Assembly (NCBI GenBank): GCA_947652115.1
Contig: OX393565.1
Span: 10,029,197 to 10,093,196, forward strand
Direction of reading: 5' to 3'
DNA length: 64,000 nt
Source of the DNA: Blastomussa wellsi
Taxonomy: Eukaryota > Cnidaria > Anthozoa > Scleractinia > Plerogyridae
In this document: one piece after another, positions 30,294-40,086 of the stretch
Position numbering within the stretch: the first letter of the stretch is position 1
Layout of the letters: the number at the start of each line of letters is the position of its first letter
Position numbers and translations under genes: made by a program
The notes under the pieces: generated by a model
The model's database searches: none
Told to the model about the DNA's origin: nothing
The model's input: only the letters and a program-made list of their open reading frames with translations

Positions 30294-30840
30294 ATGGATC
30301 CAAACAACATTCCGTTCAACGCTCTAATCATTGGCCCGACAAATTCAGGGAAATCGCAGTTTGTGGTTGATCAGCTCCGCAGTCCTTTCCGCAGCAAGTT
30401 CGAGAACATCGCGCTCATCTGCCCAACATTCGCACATAACAAAACTTTTCATCGTTTCGCTTTGGCTGACCCCTGTTTTTATGTTATCGTTTGCGAACAA
30501 CATGAGGTGGAAACCTGGTTGCTTGTTTTTGGAGGGCTCCAACGCGCTCATAATCCTCGATGACTGCGCTGCCACGAAAGATGTGAAAAAGCACTCAGGC
30601 CCGCTGGTCCAGCTCGCCTTTTCTGTCCGTCATATTGGCATCAGCGTTTGGGTGCTGACACAGAAGATGACCAGCATCACAGCTTCTTTCCGCGAAAACG
30701 TGGCTGCGCTTGTGCTTTTCTATACACCCTTGTGGAAGACTTTACAAGCGGTTTTGAAGATTACGCTGGCGAACTTTCTCGAGATGAGTTTAAAGAATAT
30801 GTTTCGAGATTGAAAAAAAATAAGTTTCGGAATAAAATTT
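30294..30840 (+). pseudogene. Polinton packaging ATPase (A32/FtsK-like), frameshifted
   Basis: ATG at 30294, 21 bp after the capsid-like gene. Walker A GPTNSGKS lies at about residue 14 and LIILDDCA, the Walker B, is at about residue 85 after a first frameshift near 30515; RHIGISVWVLTQK follows. A second shift near 30730 leads to the C-terminal frame (EDYAGELSRDEFKEY). The family drives genome packaging into capsids of Polintons and related DNA viruses. Both ATP-binding motifs survive in sequence but not in one frame. Confidence 0.8.
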
Positions 30841-30875
30841 GTTCGCAATTAAAAAAAAGAAAACCAATATACAAA

Positions 30876-31424
30876 ATGAGTGATTTCGAAGACCTCGTGA
30901 TGACCGATGTTTTTAACTTGCTTGAAGCTGAGCCAACCAGCGCGCCCGACAATGTCTCATTGCAGCCTGATATTGCTGCTCTTCGCGAGCAGTTGGCCAT
31001 GCTGGTTTCGGCAGGACAATCCAAAGAAACCCTCGGCGTGCAACTGTCGCACGATCAGGTCAAACGCCTCTCGGACAAAGATGTTCAGAATTACATCAAA
31101 CGTTTGGAGGCCTTTGAGGGTTCAAAGACATCTGACAGCTTGATCGACAGCTTCATTTTTCTTGTGTCCAAAGCGGTCGGAATGGTCAAAAACATCAAAG
31201 ACAACAAAGTTTATCAAAAACAACTCAGAAACTCCTATTTCATCACGAAAGATCTTACCAAACTGGCCGGTACCATTGCTTTAAAGTTTGGATATTTTCT
31301 CTCAACAGCCAACGCGGTGCTGATCACAATAAAAAATATTGATTGGGAAAGCGAAGCAAAATGGGAAGAAATTATTGAGCATTCCTCACCAACTGCTGAG
31401 CTTTCCTCACCAACCGCTGAATAA
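30876..31424 (+). CDS. Polinton conserved protein, 182 aa, intact
   Basis: ATG at 30876, inside a longer open frame whose upstream part is the ATPase tail. Acidic start (MSDFEDLVMTDVFNLLEAE), a helical middle (LREQLAMLVSAGQSKETLGV, LSHDQVKRLSDKDVQNYIKR) and a hydrophobic segment near residues 140-160 (LKFGYFLSTANAVLITIKN). The C-terminus has a duplicated SSPTAE. No known domain; the gene recurs in this position in coral-type Polintons as far as I can recall. Confidence 0.65.
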   Translation: MSDFEDLVMTDVFNLLEAEPTSAPDNVSLQPDIAALREQLAMLVSAGQSKETLGVQLSHDQVKRLSDKDVQNYIKRLEAFEGSKTSDSLIDSFIFLVSKAVGMVKNIKDNKVYQKQLRNSYFITKDLTKLAGTIALKFGYFLSTANAVLITIKNIDWESEAKWEEIIEHSSPTAELSSPTAE

Positions 31425-31495
31425 TTCCTCAGAAATATTCGACAATTCCTCACAAAAAATTTTTTTATTAAACATATATTTGTTTCCATATAACA

Positions 31496-31935
31496 ATGGT
31501 TGAAGAACAGCAACAGGAAAGCCAAGTAACTTCACAAACTCGGGCCGCAAAGCCTGCCAAAAATCCCAAGCGAGTGGCTGCTGGTAGACTGGTTGCTGAA
31601 AGAACTCGGTTGGCCCGCGAAGCACAGAAAAAAGCTCTCAAGAAAATCTCAAACGAGAATGAAAAAAAATCTGCACCTGATCATGCGCCTGCGCCTGAGC
31701 CATCAGAGCCCGCTGCAGATGATTCCAAAGGCAGAAAGGCACAACTCAATGGATCTCTATCATTGGAATTGGCGCAACGCTTGTAACGACTTATGTCAAG
31801 CGTGAAGACATCAAAGCCTTTTTTCGACCAACTGCACCGGCACCTCCACCAGCACCTGCGCCACAGGTAATGCAAGAATCTCCACCGCAACCCAAAAAAA
31901 GGTCTTCGCTATATGGACTAAAAAAATTCATTTGA
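31496..31935 (+). pseudogene. Polinton basic/TM protein with one frameshift
   Basis: ATG 31496. Lys/Ala-rich N-terminal half (AAKPAKNPKRVAAGRLVAER), then after a shift near 31745 a hydrophobic segment ISIIGIGATLVTTYV and a Pro-rich tail (APAPPPAPAPQ) ending at TGA 31933-31935. Likely a single-pass membrane or DNA-binding structural protein; no family name. Confidence 0.5.
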
Positions 31936-31957
31936 ATATATTTTTGGTGAATATAAA

Positions 31958-32210
31958 ATGCAGAAAATCAACTTAACCCCATTTGGCGATAAGCAGTGCA
32001 GCAGCAACAGGTATTGGCTTATTTTGGTGGTATTTCACAAAGTGTTGCTTTAAATCTATCGTTTGGCTAGCCAAAAATCCTGATCTCGGGTCTGCGGTGG
32101 GAAATGTGGAATATGTGAAAGAGCTAAGTGATCAAGAAAAGATAGAGTTACTTGGGGAAGTGATAAAACTACTTGAGGAAAGCAAAGAAAAAAAATTTCC
32201 AATTAAATAA
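31958..32210 (+). pseudogene. Polinton small membrane protein, probable frameshift at start
   Basis: An ATG at 31958 reads eight plausible codons, then needs a one-base shift near 31980 to enter the long frame with ATGIGLFWWYFTKCCFKSIV (hydrophobic) and an acidic-basic tail ending at TAA 32208-32210. The long frame alone has only a TTG start at 31983. Confidence 0.4.
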
Positions 32211-32232
32211 TTTTCCCTTATCTATAACCAAC

Positions 32233-32454
32233 ATGTCTGACAACAAGCTCGTCAAAATCGTCCTGGATTCCGCTACCTTCGTCGGCCTCGCTGCTGGTAT
32301 TGGCTGGGTGGCCAAAAAAACGTTCAAGAAAAGTTTTACAGGTGACCCTTCAAATTCTATCGAAAACTACGCAATGTTCACTGCTGTCATGACTGGGAGC
32401 GTTGCACTCAAAAAATATATGGACGACCATAAAATCCTTCCCGCCAGCGTCTGA
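32233..32454 (+). CDS. Polinton small membrane protein, 73 aa
   Basis: ATG 32233 (MSDNKLVKIV) after an A/T-rich leader; two hydrophobic stretches (ATFVGLAAGIGWVAKK and NYAMFTAVMTGSVALK). Intact. No named family; a holin-like or virion membrane role is only a guess. Confidence 0.6.
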   Translation: MSDNKLVKIVLDSATFVGLAAGIGWVAKKTFKKSFTGDPSNSIENYAMFTAVMTGSVALKKYMDDHKILPASV

Positions 32455-32501
32455 AAATCCTTCCGACCAACATTTTGAAAAAATAAATATAAGAAAAAAA
32501 A

Positions 32502-32927
32502 ATGGCAAGTATCGCGATTATGGTTGGTGGGGATGTGTTGAATGCAGCGGCTTTCATTGGCGGAAATTATCTCACAAGAGCTTTTGGAGGCGGCGATAAA
32601 GCTGCGCTTGAAGAAAAAGTGCGGCACGATAAAGCTCTCGAGACGTACCAAGCTGTGTACCCAAAATACATGCGCGACTGCACCAAACTTCTCGACTGGA
32701 TTGTGATGAACGCGCAGATAAAAGAGGAGGCCAAACAGAACTTTACCAACACTGACTATGCTTTCAAACTCTACAGCAAACTGCATCCTGAAGAACGCAT
32801 GTCACTTCAAAAAGAACCCAAGTTTTCTGATTTCTATCAGCCGAGCCAGCAGCAAAAAAATGGTGAACTCGCGTTCGTTGGCGCCGGGGCTCTCGCTCTG
32901 GGCTATGCAGCTTTTCGGTTCCTTTAA
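32502..32927 (+). CDS. Polinton protein, 141 aa, N- and C-terminal hydrophobic ends
   Basis: ATG 32502; Gly/Ala-rich N-terminus (GGDVLNAAAFIGGNYLTRAF), a charged helical middle and a C-terminal hydrophobic end (GELAFVGAGALALGYAAF). Intact. Genes 30876 to 32952 lie head to tail with gaps of 20-70 bp, each preceded by a T/A-rich leader, which suggests individually promoted small genes as in Polintons. Confidence 0.6.
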   Translation: MASIAIMVGGDVLNAAAFIGGNYLTRAFGGGDKAALEEKVRHDKALETYQAVYPKYMRDCTKLLDWIVMNAQIKEEAKQNFTNTDYAFKLYSKLHPEERMSLQKEPKFSDFYQPSQQQKNGELAFVGAGALALGYAAFRFL

Positions 32928-32951
32928 ACTTTTTTTGTCTCCTTTCTTATA

Positions 32952-33926
32952 ATGGATGAAAAACTCGCAAAGATATACTACGGCCCGGGAGGTTATTGGA
33001 AAGGTCTTGCAGCTGTCAAAAAATTATCTGAGGCCGCCAAAGTGTCGGAAGACGCTGCAAAAAAGTGGTTGGTCAAGCAAGCCCTCTGGCAGATTTTCCT
33101 GCCCGCTCCGAGGTACATTCCATTGAGGTGTCCACACCCAATGCAGTCCACCAGGCGGACCTTCTTTTTTTGCCACATGACAAACTGCCCAGAGGCCGCA
33201 AAGTTTTTAAATATGCGCTTACCGTTGTGGACGTGGCTAGCCGCTTCAAAGAAGCCGAACCCCTGACTTCAAAAAATTCCGATGAGGTCGCGCGGGCCTT
33301 TCAAAAAATTTACAAACGTTCACCCTTGGAGTGGCCGCAGGTTGATCCCGGGCGTGAATTCATGGGCGCAGTGACGAAAGACATGGAAAAACACAAAACC
33401 TTCATTCGCCGCGGGCGCCCCGAGATTCACCGCGACCAAGCCATTGTCGAACGTTTCAACCGCACGCTTGATGAACGTTTGTTCGGACACCAATACGCCG
33501 TTTAAATGCGTTTGCCAGAAGGCCAACGGTCTACGGCGTGGGTAAAAAGACTTCCTGAAGTTGTTTTGGATTAACATTGTTTTGAATGACAAGAAGACAA
33601 GCCTTATCGACAAGAAACCTGTGGAAGCAATCAAAGAAAAAGCTGTTTATTCCAAACCATCAACTCCTTATAAAAGGCCAGTTGGAAAGGCTGAAAAAGT
33701 CCTCCCATCTCTTATCAAAGTTCGTTACCTTTATTATCCGGGCGAGCTTGAAGGCGGTGGCGTGAAAAGAGCCACAGATCCAATCTGGTTTTTAATATTG
33801 AAAGGTCTTTTTCCAAACCGAATCAACCCGTTCTCTATTATTTGCACGATGGACCAAAGCGCGGATTTGTGCATGAAGAGCTGCTGGTTGTCCCTCCAAA
33901 CACCGTTCTCCCGCCTACAAACTTGA
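32952..33926 (+). pseudogene. Polinton retroviral-type integrase, broken into three frames
   Basis: Frame 1 (ATG 32952) holds the N-terminal region YYGPGGYWKGLAAVKKLSEA with an HTH-like AAKVSEDAAKKWLVKQALW. A deletion/shift near 33110 leads to frame 2 (to 33505) with the catalytic core: VHQADLLFLP (first Asp), DPGREFMG (second Asp) and AIVERFNRT (Glu about 34 residues later). After a TAA at 33503-33505 and another shift, 33561..33926 gives the C-terminal part (KPVEAIKEKAV, VRYLYYPGELEGG), as in Polinton integrases. The enzyme would insert the linear element through its ends. All three catalytic residues remain, but not in one ORF. Confidence 0.8.
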
Positions 33927-34199
33927 ACAGTGGTCTTTTAAAGAAATAGATGTATTTTGAAAAATGGGAAGTGGACGCAACGGTGTGTTAATTCAAAAGG
34001 CAAATATCAAAAATTTATTCCTGCCAAAAGAAAAACGCTTGTACGAAAACAAGTCTATTCTGCCGACCCTTTAATGGACGGTTTGGATGGTTTGGACCCA
34101 TGCGATGTTGCCCGAGCACTTGGGGTTCATTCAACCCCAAATTCTGACAAATCAAAGCTGCTGCAGCTTCTGTCAAATCAACATCTGCCAAAGCTGCTT

Positions 34200-37099
34200 C
34201 CATCTTGAAAAGTTCAGCTTCTGTCAAATCAAGTTCAGCTTCTGTGAACCCATAAGCTTTTGTATGAATCCCATCGTCCGCTATCCAGCGTTTTGAATCA
34301 AACGCAGACAGTGAAATCTTGTTTACGTGCATGCCATAGATTTGATGACCCTCACTTCGAAGAATGTTCATTCCGTGCCATAGCTGTTTCGCACCAGAAA
34401 GTGTTTCCTTGTACTGTTCATGTTTTATTTGCTTCTTGACCACGCATTTTTTTATGCCCTTTGCTTTTTTGATGTTGTTTTTCGTCCCCCTTCATAATCG
34501 AATACATTTTCGACCTCAGGCACACGTACTCTGAAATCGGCGTTCCGGCACATTCATCCTTCATCTTACCCAAGACCTTTTTATTCTCGTTAGAGTAAAG
34601 TGGATGATCTGCTGGGTAATCACTCGTATCATAAAGAAAATAATTTCTTGCGATGTCTTTGTAAACGTCGTCCGTTTCTATCTCAAGAAGAAGGCTATCG
34701 GTGTCTGTGTACAATAGCTCACACTTTTCACCGTATTGCTTTTTCAACTTGTTGTAGAAAAAGTCGTACATCAGGATTTTGCTGTTTTCGAGGATTGTCA
34801 TGCCCGTGTAATCTGGTTTATTCAGCAGCAAGCGGCTTTTGTGCATGTGGATTCCCGCCATGTCGTTTGTGAATTCTGCAAACCTTGAGTACAAAGGGCT
34901 TGCAACTAGCTTCCTTATTTTATTTTCCTCTGCGCTTTGCACGATTTTTATGTCAACACGTTTTTCCATCGTTTTCCCGAAAACTGAGTTGTTCATGAAC
35001 TTGTACAAGTTCTTTTCAAAGCCGCTCTTTGAGTTTTTTCTGAACTCTGTGTTCATCATGATGTACGGCTCCATCCAACGTTCTTGTTCGAACTCAAGCA
35101 CCCTGTGCACGCGCTTAAGTTTCATTCCCTGGGAGAGATAAAACTGAAAGTTTCTGTAATGGACTACATAGTTGTTTTTGTCTTCTAGTGTCAGCAGCAG
35201 CTTTTTGCTTGGAGGCATTTTAATATCAAGGTCTTTTATAAAACCTTTCTGATAGTCAGACATCTTTTCTTTTTTTACTTCCTTTTTTTCCGGCGCCAGC
35301 AGATAACTGTTGTGCTCCTTGTGCAGTTCTGCGGGATATTCAAGATCAACTTCGAGAATCCACCCATTTCTTGCGTTCTCTTTTTTCTTCACAATCTCCT
35401 GCTCTGTGGGCATAACACGTTTCCATTTGAAATCCCTTTTGGGCAGAGGCTTGCACATTACCCATCCATAAAGATTATTTCCATCGAGATAGGTGATGTA
35501 TTTTTTCGGTTTGCTGGGGTCAAAGTCTTTCAACAACGGATTGTTTGCCTTGGCAAACCTCTTGCTTGCCATTGAGATTCCGCGACGCATTCCCCTTTCC
35601 ACGAAAAGATGCATTTCGAGGTCTGTGAACAGCTCCAACTCGGCTTTTGGTCATTTTCAGGAGAGCGTCCCATGAGAAACCTGACAACGTGAAATAATGT
35701 GCCGGGTCCAAACCGTATTTCTCTGCGCACAGTTTTTGGAAATTCTCGAAAACATCTGCCAGCAATGCGACATCAGTTTTGACATAAAGGTCGTGATAGT
35801 CTCCCAGTGTTTGACACTCAAAAAACTCCCAGACCTTCTGCGCGTGCGCGTATTCCTCATCTGTTAAGTGCTCGTCTGAGAGTTTGCTGTAAAACTTGCC
35901 TTTGTCTGGAAGCCTTGTCTCACTGAATCTTTCCCATGTGTCCATGTATTCGTAAGGATATATTCCTTTTTTATAAAGCAATTCGCTGCCATTTGATATA
36001 CTCGATGTTATTTTCAGACACTCCTTGGAAGTTGCAAAGACAACTGCATCAAGGCTTGACAGCAGAAAGTTCAAGCTGTCTATGAAATGCATACTTCCCA
36101 TTGAAAATGTCATGTACCTTTCCATGTTATTAGCGATGCATTTCATTTCTTTCTGCTGCTGAGACATCGCTTGCATAAGGTGATGTGCGTCATATCCTCT
36201 GAGATTGTGAAATACGGTAGGAATTGGAACTGTTTTGGGTTTTATTCGCATTTTGAAATTGCACTCGTTATGCGCAGCTCCTCGGAACCTGCCTGTGATG
36301 TGGCAGTGGTCTTTTACCGCGTCTCTATAATTTTTTACAATCAAAGGTTCTGCGCATAACAAACACATTTCCTGATTTTTTGCAATCCATTCCCCGTTTT
36401 TATCTTTTATGTCTTTTATTGTTTTTAGACTTATGAGCTGAATTTTTCTATTTGCTTCGCAATAACAGCTTATGTGACTTTGACCACAATATTTATCTGT
36501 TGCATTGTTCCAAACCGGTAATGAATCGAAAAGAGGATCAAGATCTTCTGCACAGAACAGACACGTTTCCTGAGTTTTTGTTATCCATTCGTCAATTTTG
36601 TCTTTTTTGCCTAATGAAAGCTAATTCTTTCTGCGCTTTGTAAAAGCATTTTTTGTGGCTTTGACTGCAATAGTTGTCTGTTGCAAACCAAACCAATCTG
36701 AACTGGTTTTGGTGTGGTCAAACTTTCTCTTATTGCCACCTCTTCCTGTAGAATGTCACTAAGAAACGCTCCCACTGCATTTTTGCCCCTATATACTTTT
36801 TGTCCTGTAATTTTCCCGTCACTTCTCACAACCATATACGCATAGCCACTTGCTTCGTGCCATTCTGTCTTCTCCCTGAAACTTTTTTGCTTGCTCTCCG
36901 GTCCGCGAGAACAGCTTGGAATCTTTTTAACCAAAGCCTCAAAGTCCGCGTATATCACGTATGGCGCTTTCATCTGTTTGTGGTGATTTTTGAATGAAAG
37001 TATGTTTTTCCCTTCTTCAGGCATCTCGATCCTTGTAGGCCTGCCATTAACTCCGTTACAATATTTTTTATGATCCTCGAGCAAATCCACTCGTGAGAA
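34200..37099 (-). pseudogene. Polinton DNA polymerase B, main part
   Basis: Protein-primed type-B polymerase (DNA_pol_B_2). From N to C on the minus strand: exonuclease motif VIYADFEALVKKI (about 36965), a Cys/His region with two copies of a CxxC-type unit (36370-36690), DHCHITGRFRGAAHNECN, VFHNLRGYDAH (Exo II), then palm motifs YLDGNNLYGW (motif A), NLYKFMNNSVFGKTME (motif B) and LLYTDTDSLLLEI (motif C), and a C-terminus ending in LTEAEL-type repeats near 34220. Frames change near 36640, 35640 and 34450, so it is inactive. The N-terminus lies at 44194..44402, across the inserted transposon. Confidence 0.85.
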
Positions 37100-37113
37100 A
37101 CCTGTTATTACCT

Positions 37114-37168
37114 TTCTCAGTAACACGTGCAGTCTCGATGCCAAAACTTGTTTTTTGTACACGTTTCC
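37114..37168 (+). repeat. left terminal inverted repeat of the two-gene element
   Basis: Pairs with 44132..44199 as reverse complement (52 of 55 aligned bases plus a 13-bp gap). It ends 64 bp before the transposase ATG, so it probably holds the promoter. Confidence 0.88.
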
Positions 37169-37231
37169 ATGACGACCACTGCCTTCTTGACGACTCGGTT
37201 CCGCCATTTTGAATAGTTCGGATAATAAATT

Positions 37232-40086
37232 ATGGTCAAATCGTTCCCGAGCACTTTAAGATGGCGCATTTTAATGTTGAAAGCTAATGGCTTGACCAAC
37301 AAAGAGGTAGCTCAAACACTGCATGTGAGCGAAAGGTTTGTTTATAAGGTCAACCGATTGTATGCTGAAACATTGGATGTGAGCGATCCCCCGAGGAGAA
37401 AGTCCAAACAAAGACTACTAACAGGTAATCGTGTACTGTATAAGCATTTCGTAAGATAGCGAGACTATAGTAAATACACAGAATTCTATTTGTATTCTCT
37501 AGCTTCAGATTTGCTCATATTACGAAGAACAATAGAAAGAAACCCCGAGCTTTACCTCGACGAGCTTCAACAATGGATGCTTTTCGCAACAGGCGAATTG
37601 TTCTCTGTGCAGACAATAAGCAGATGCCTCAAACAAATGGGTATGTCGGTAAAAAAGGTACGTAACCGGATCATACTTTGAATCCTAGGACAGCCTCCGT
37701 TGCTTATTTATCTTATGGCCATCTCATGCGTTTTTTCCTTTATGCTATCAACTTTAGATGCAAATTTTTGCCCGAGAAAGGAATGAGCTACAGCGAGCAG
37801 CCTACAGAAGGTTTATTTCCCAGTTCAAAGCCGAGCAGTTGCTCTTCCTTGACGAATCTGCTAGAGATGAAAGAACAGTCCAGGTAAACAAAATATGTCT
37901 GCTTTTCTCTCTCTGAAACAGTGAAAGCACCCGATCTTGGCAAAGTCTTGCTTTGTGCCAGTTGTGCCCCGGCTTTGTGGTGGAATGGACTATAACCCCG
38001 GGATATTTCCTGGTGATCAAAACTTTTGAGGCTATAAGCTTAAAATACCTGCCTAAAAAGTTTTGATCGCTAGGAATCCTTTTTGGTAATGATAAGGGGA
38101 TCATGAATGAATGAATGAATGCATGCATGCATGCATAAATGAATGAATGATTATTATAACCTCTAGCAGTGAGACACTGAATAACAGGTTATTGTCAGAA
38201 GGCAATAATTACGTAATAATTAATAATAAATAAGCAAAATTATACATTATTGACACTTAGCATACTTGTTTGTAAGAAATTGTCTGAGATGTTTGTGGCT
38301 GGAGTCCTCACATATAGGCTAGACTGCATTTTGATGGCCACATCTATTATAATCAACATTTATCTGTATGTATCATATAATATTATCTTGCAGAGAAAGT
38401 TTGCCCGGTCCCTTGGGGGAACACGCATATCAAGGAGGGGAAATTTTACACGTGGTACTAGATACAGCGTTCTTGGGGCTGTGTCAGTCAGTGGAATGAA
38501 GTCTTCTCATGTTATTGTTGGCCCATACGACTGACTGGACTTCGAAACTGCAGTGGAAAAATTCATTGCCCCGCTTGTAGGCTCTTTTGCAAAAGGTGAA
38601 CCCTGCTCTGTTGTGGTCCTGGATAATTGTGCCATCCATTTGTCTCCAGAATTTCTACACATGACAAGGTCGAAAGGAGGAATTGTTGTTTTTCTTCCGT
38701 AAGTATGGCCCCGTATCACTACCTGGGGGAGTACCCTATTTGAGTGAAAGCACCTTTGAAAAGTATTGGTCAAATTGATCCATATATCTTTTGCACCCAC
38801 TGATACCTGTCACAAAGAAAATAATGGATACAGTTCTTCCTGAAAACTGCTAGAAAAGCAGGAAACAATCTTTTTTTTCCATGTCCCTTCCTGTGACTGC
38901 TACAAATTGAGGAAGGGGTCATTTATATGGTTTCAGTAAAAGGGTGTTACAATAATCTGTCGAGTGTGACATGCAATACTAATATATAACTCTTTGCTTC
39001 ATTCATAAAGGCCTTATTCCCCTGACCTCAACCCAATCGAGAAGTGCTTTGGGGTGGCAAAGGCATGGCTGAAGAGGCATGCAGATGTATGTGCAAGATA
39101 CCCAAAGAGATGCTTTGAAATGGCATTGTTTGATGTATGTGTACATAAGCAAACTCATTCTAGGATTTTTGGGGTGATTTTCAAAATGGCCAGTTACAAG
39201 AAGTTCCTGGGGTGACTTATTATTCGAATAGTTTCCAAAGTGACAATTACTCAGAACCCGGGGTGGGTGCTGAGGCTCAAATTGGGTAGGCGTGATCTGC
39301 CGAGGCTCTGAAACAGGGACCCTCTTTATGACAGTGAAACAGGCACCAGTAATGAAGTATGAAATATGATCATCATACCACCACCTCAAGATTCACTCAA
39401 TATGATGAGTCTTCGAGCAGTCTTCTCTACTCAGGTTGCAAAACAAGTTTTGATTCAATTTCAGTGAAAATGACTTGGGTGGATAATACGTGCCCCTAAT
39501 TAGCTTCCCAATTATTGCAACCCTGTTTATGACAAAACTTCTCAAAACCAAAATTTTTCTCCTAAAAATAGTATTCTGTTTATGGCAGGAGCTGCCCCTT
39601 CCTGACCGGCAGATCACCCCTGTATAGTCAATTGGGGACTGCCCCCCTCTCCCCCCTGGACTCTGAACTTATTTGTATTGCATCCCAAAGTGGAAATTAC
39701 CTAAGGCCCTGAGATTTCATACATTTTCTTTGATGCCACAACAAGATTGCAAAATGAAACAAAAGACAGCCGAGTGTGCATGCTGCAATATGCAATAATT
39801 TTATCAAGTGTCTTCACATCGTATTGAGAAGCAGGTGCATAGTGGTATAAATTGTTTCTATGTGTTGATTGGCTATCATTTAATAATATTGAAGCCCCTC
39901 AAAGAGAATTCTTAAAATATTTATTATTTATCTCTTTTTATTGTTTCAGTCTTACAATGTTGTACACTTGTAACTTGGATGATTCTACACAACTATTATA
40001 ATGTCTTCATTCTAAGATGCTATCCGTATTTATCTTTTCAGATATCTGATGATGGGTGTGCCAACATATTTCATGACTGTGGATAA
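37232..40086 (+). CDS. six-exon Tc1/IS630-type transposase (DD34E) with one in-frame TGA
   Basis: Exons 37232..37424, 37509..37657, 37758..37883, 38394..38698, 39011..39134 and 40042..40086 have GT/AG borders and compatible phases, giving 313 codons plus stop. An HTH (MLKANGLTNKEVAQTLHVSE, residues about 15-35) and a linker precede the DDE_3 core: LLFLDESARDERT (first Asp, exon 3), VVVLDNCAIHLSPEF (second Asp, exon 4) and PYSPDLNPIEKCFG (Glu, exon 5) with 34 residues between the last two. The final exon encodes DDGCANIFHDCG, a usual Tc1-like C-terminus. TGA at 38532-38534 in exon 4 is the only lesion; a single base change may have caused it. Introns in a Tc1-like transposase are unusual. Confidence 0.8.

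Noticed and set aside
33957..34208. Small + strand gene after the integrase
   Set aside because: Overlaps the polB C-terminal repeat region on the other strand and matches nothing; possibly a remnant of the integrase tail.
38104..38150. CRISPR-like or satellite array
   Set aside because: Only a (GAAT)n/(GCAT)n microsatellite inside an intron of the two-gene element.
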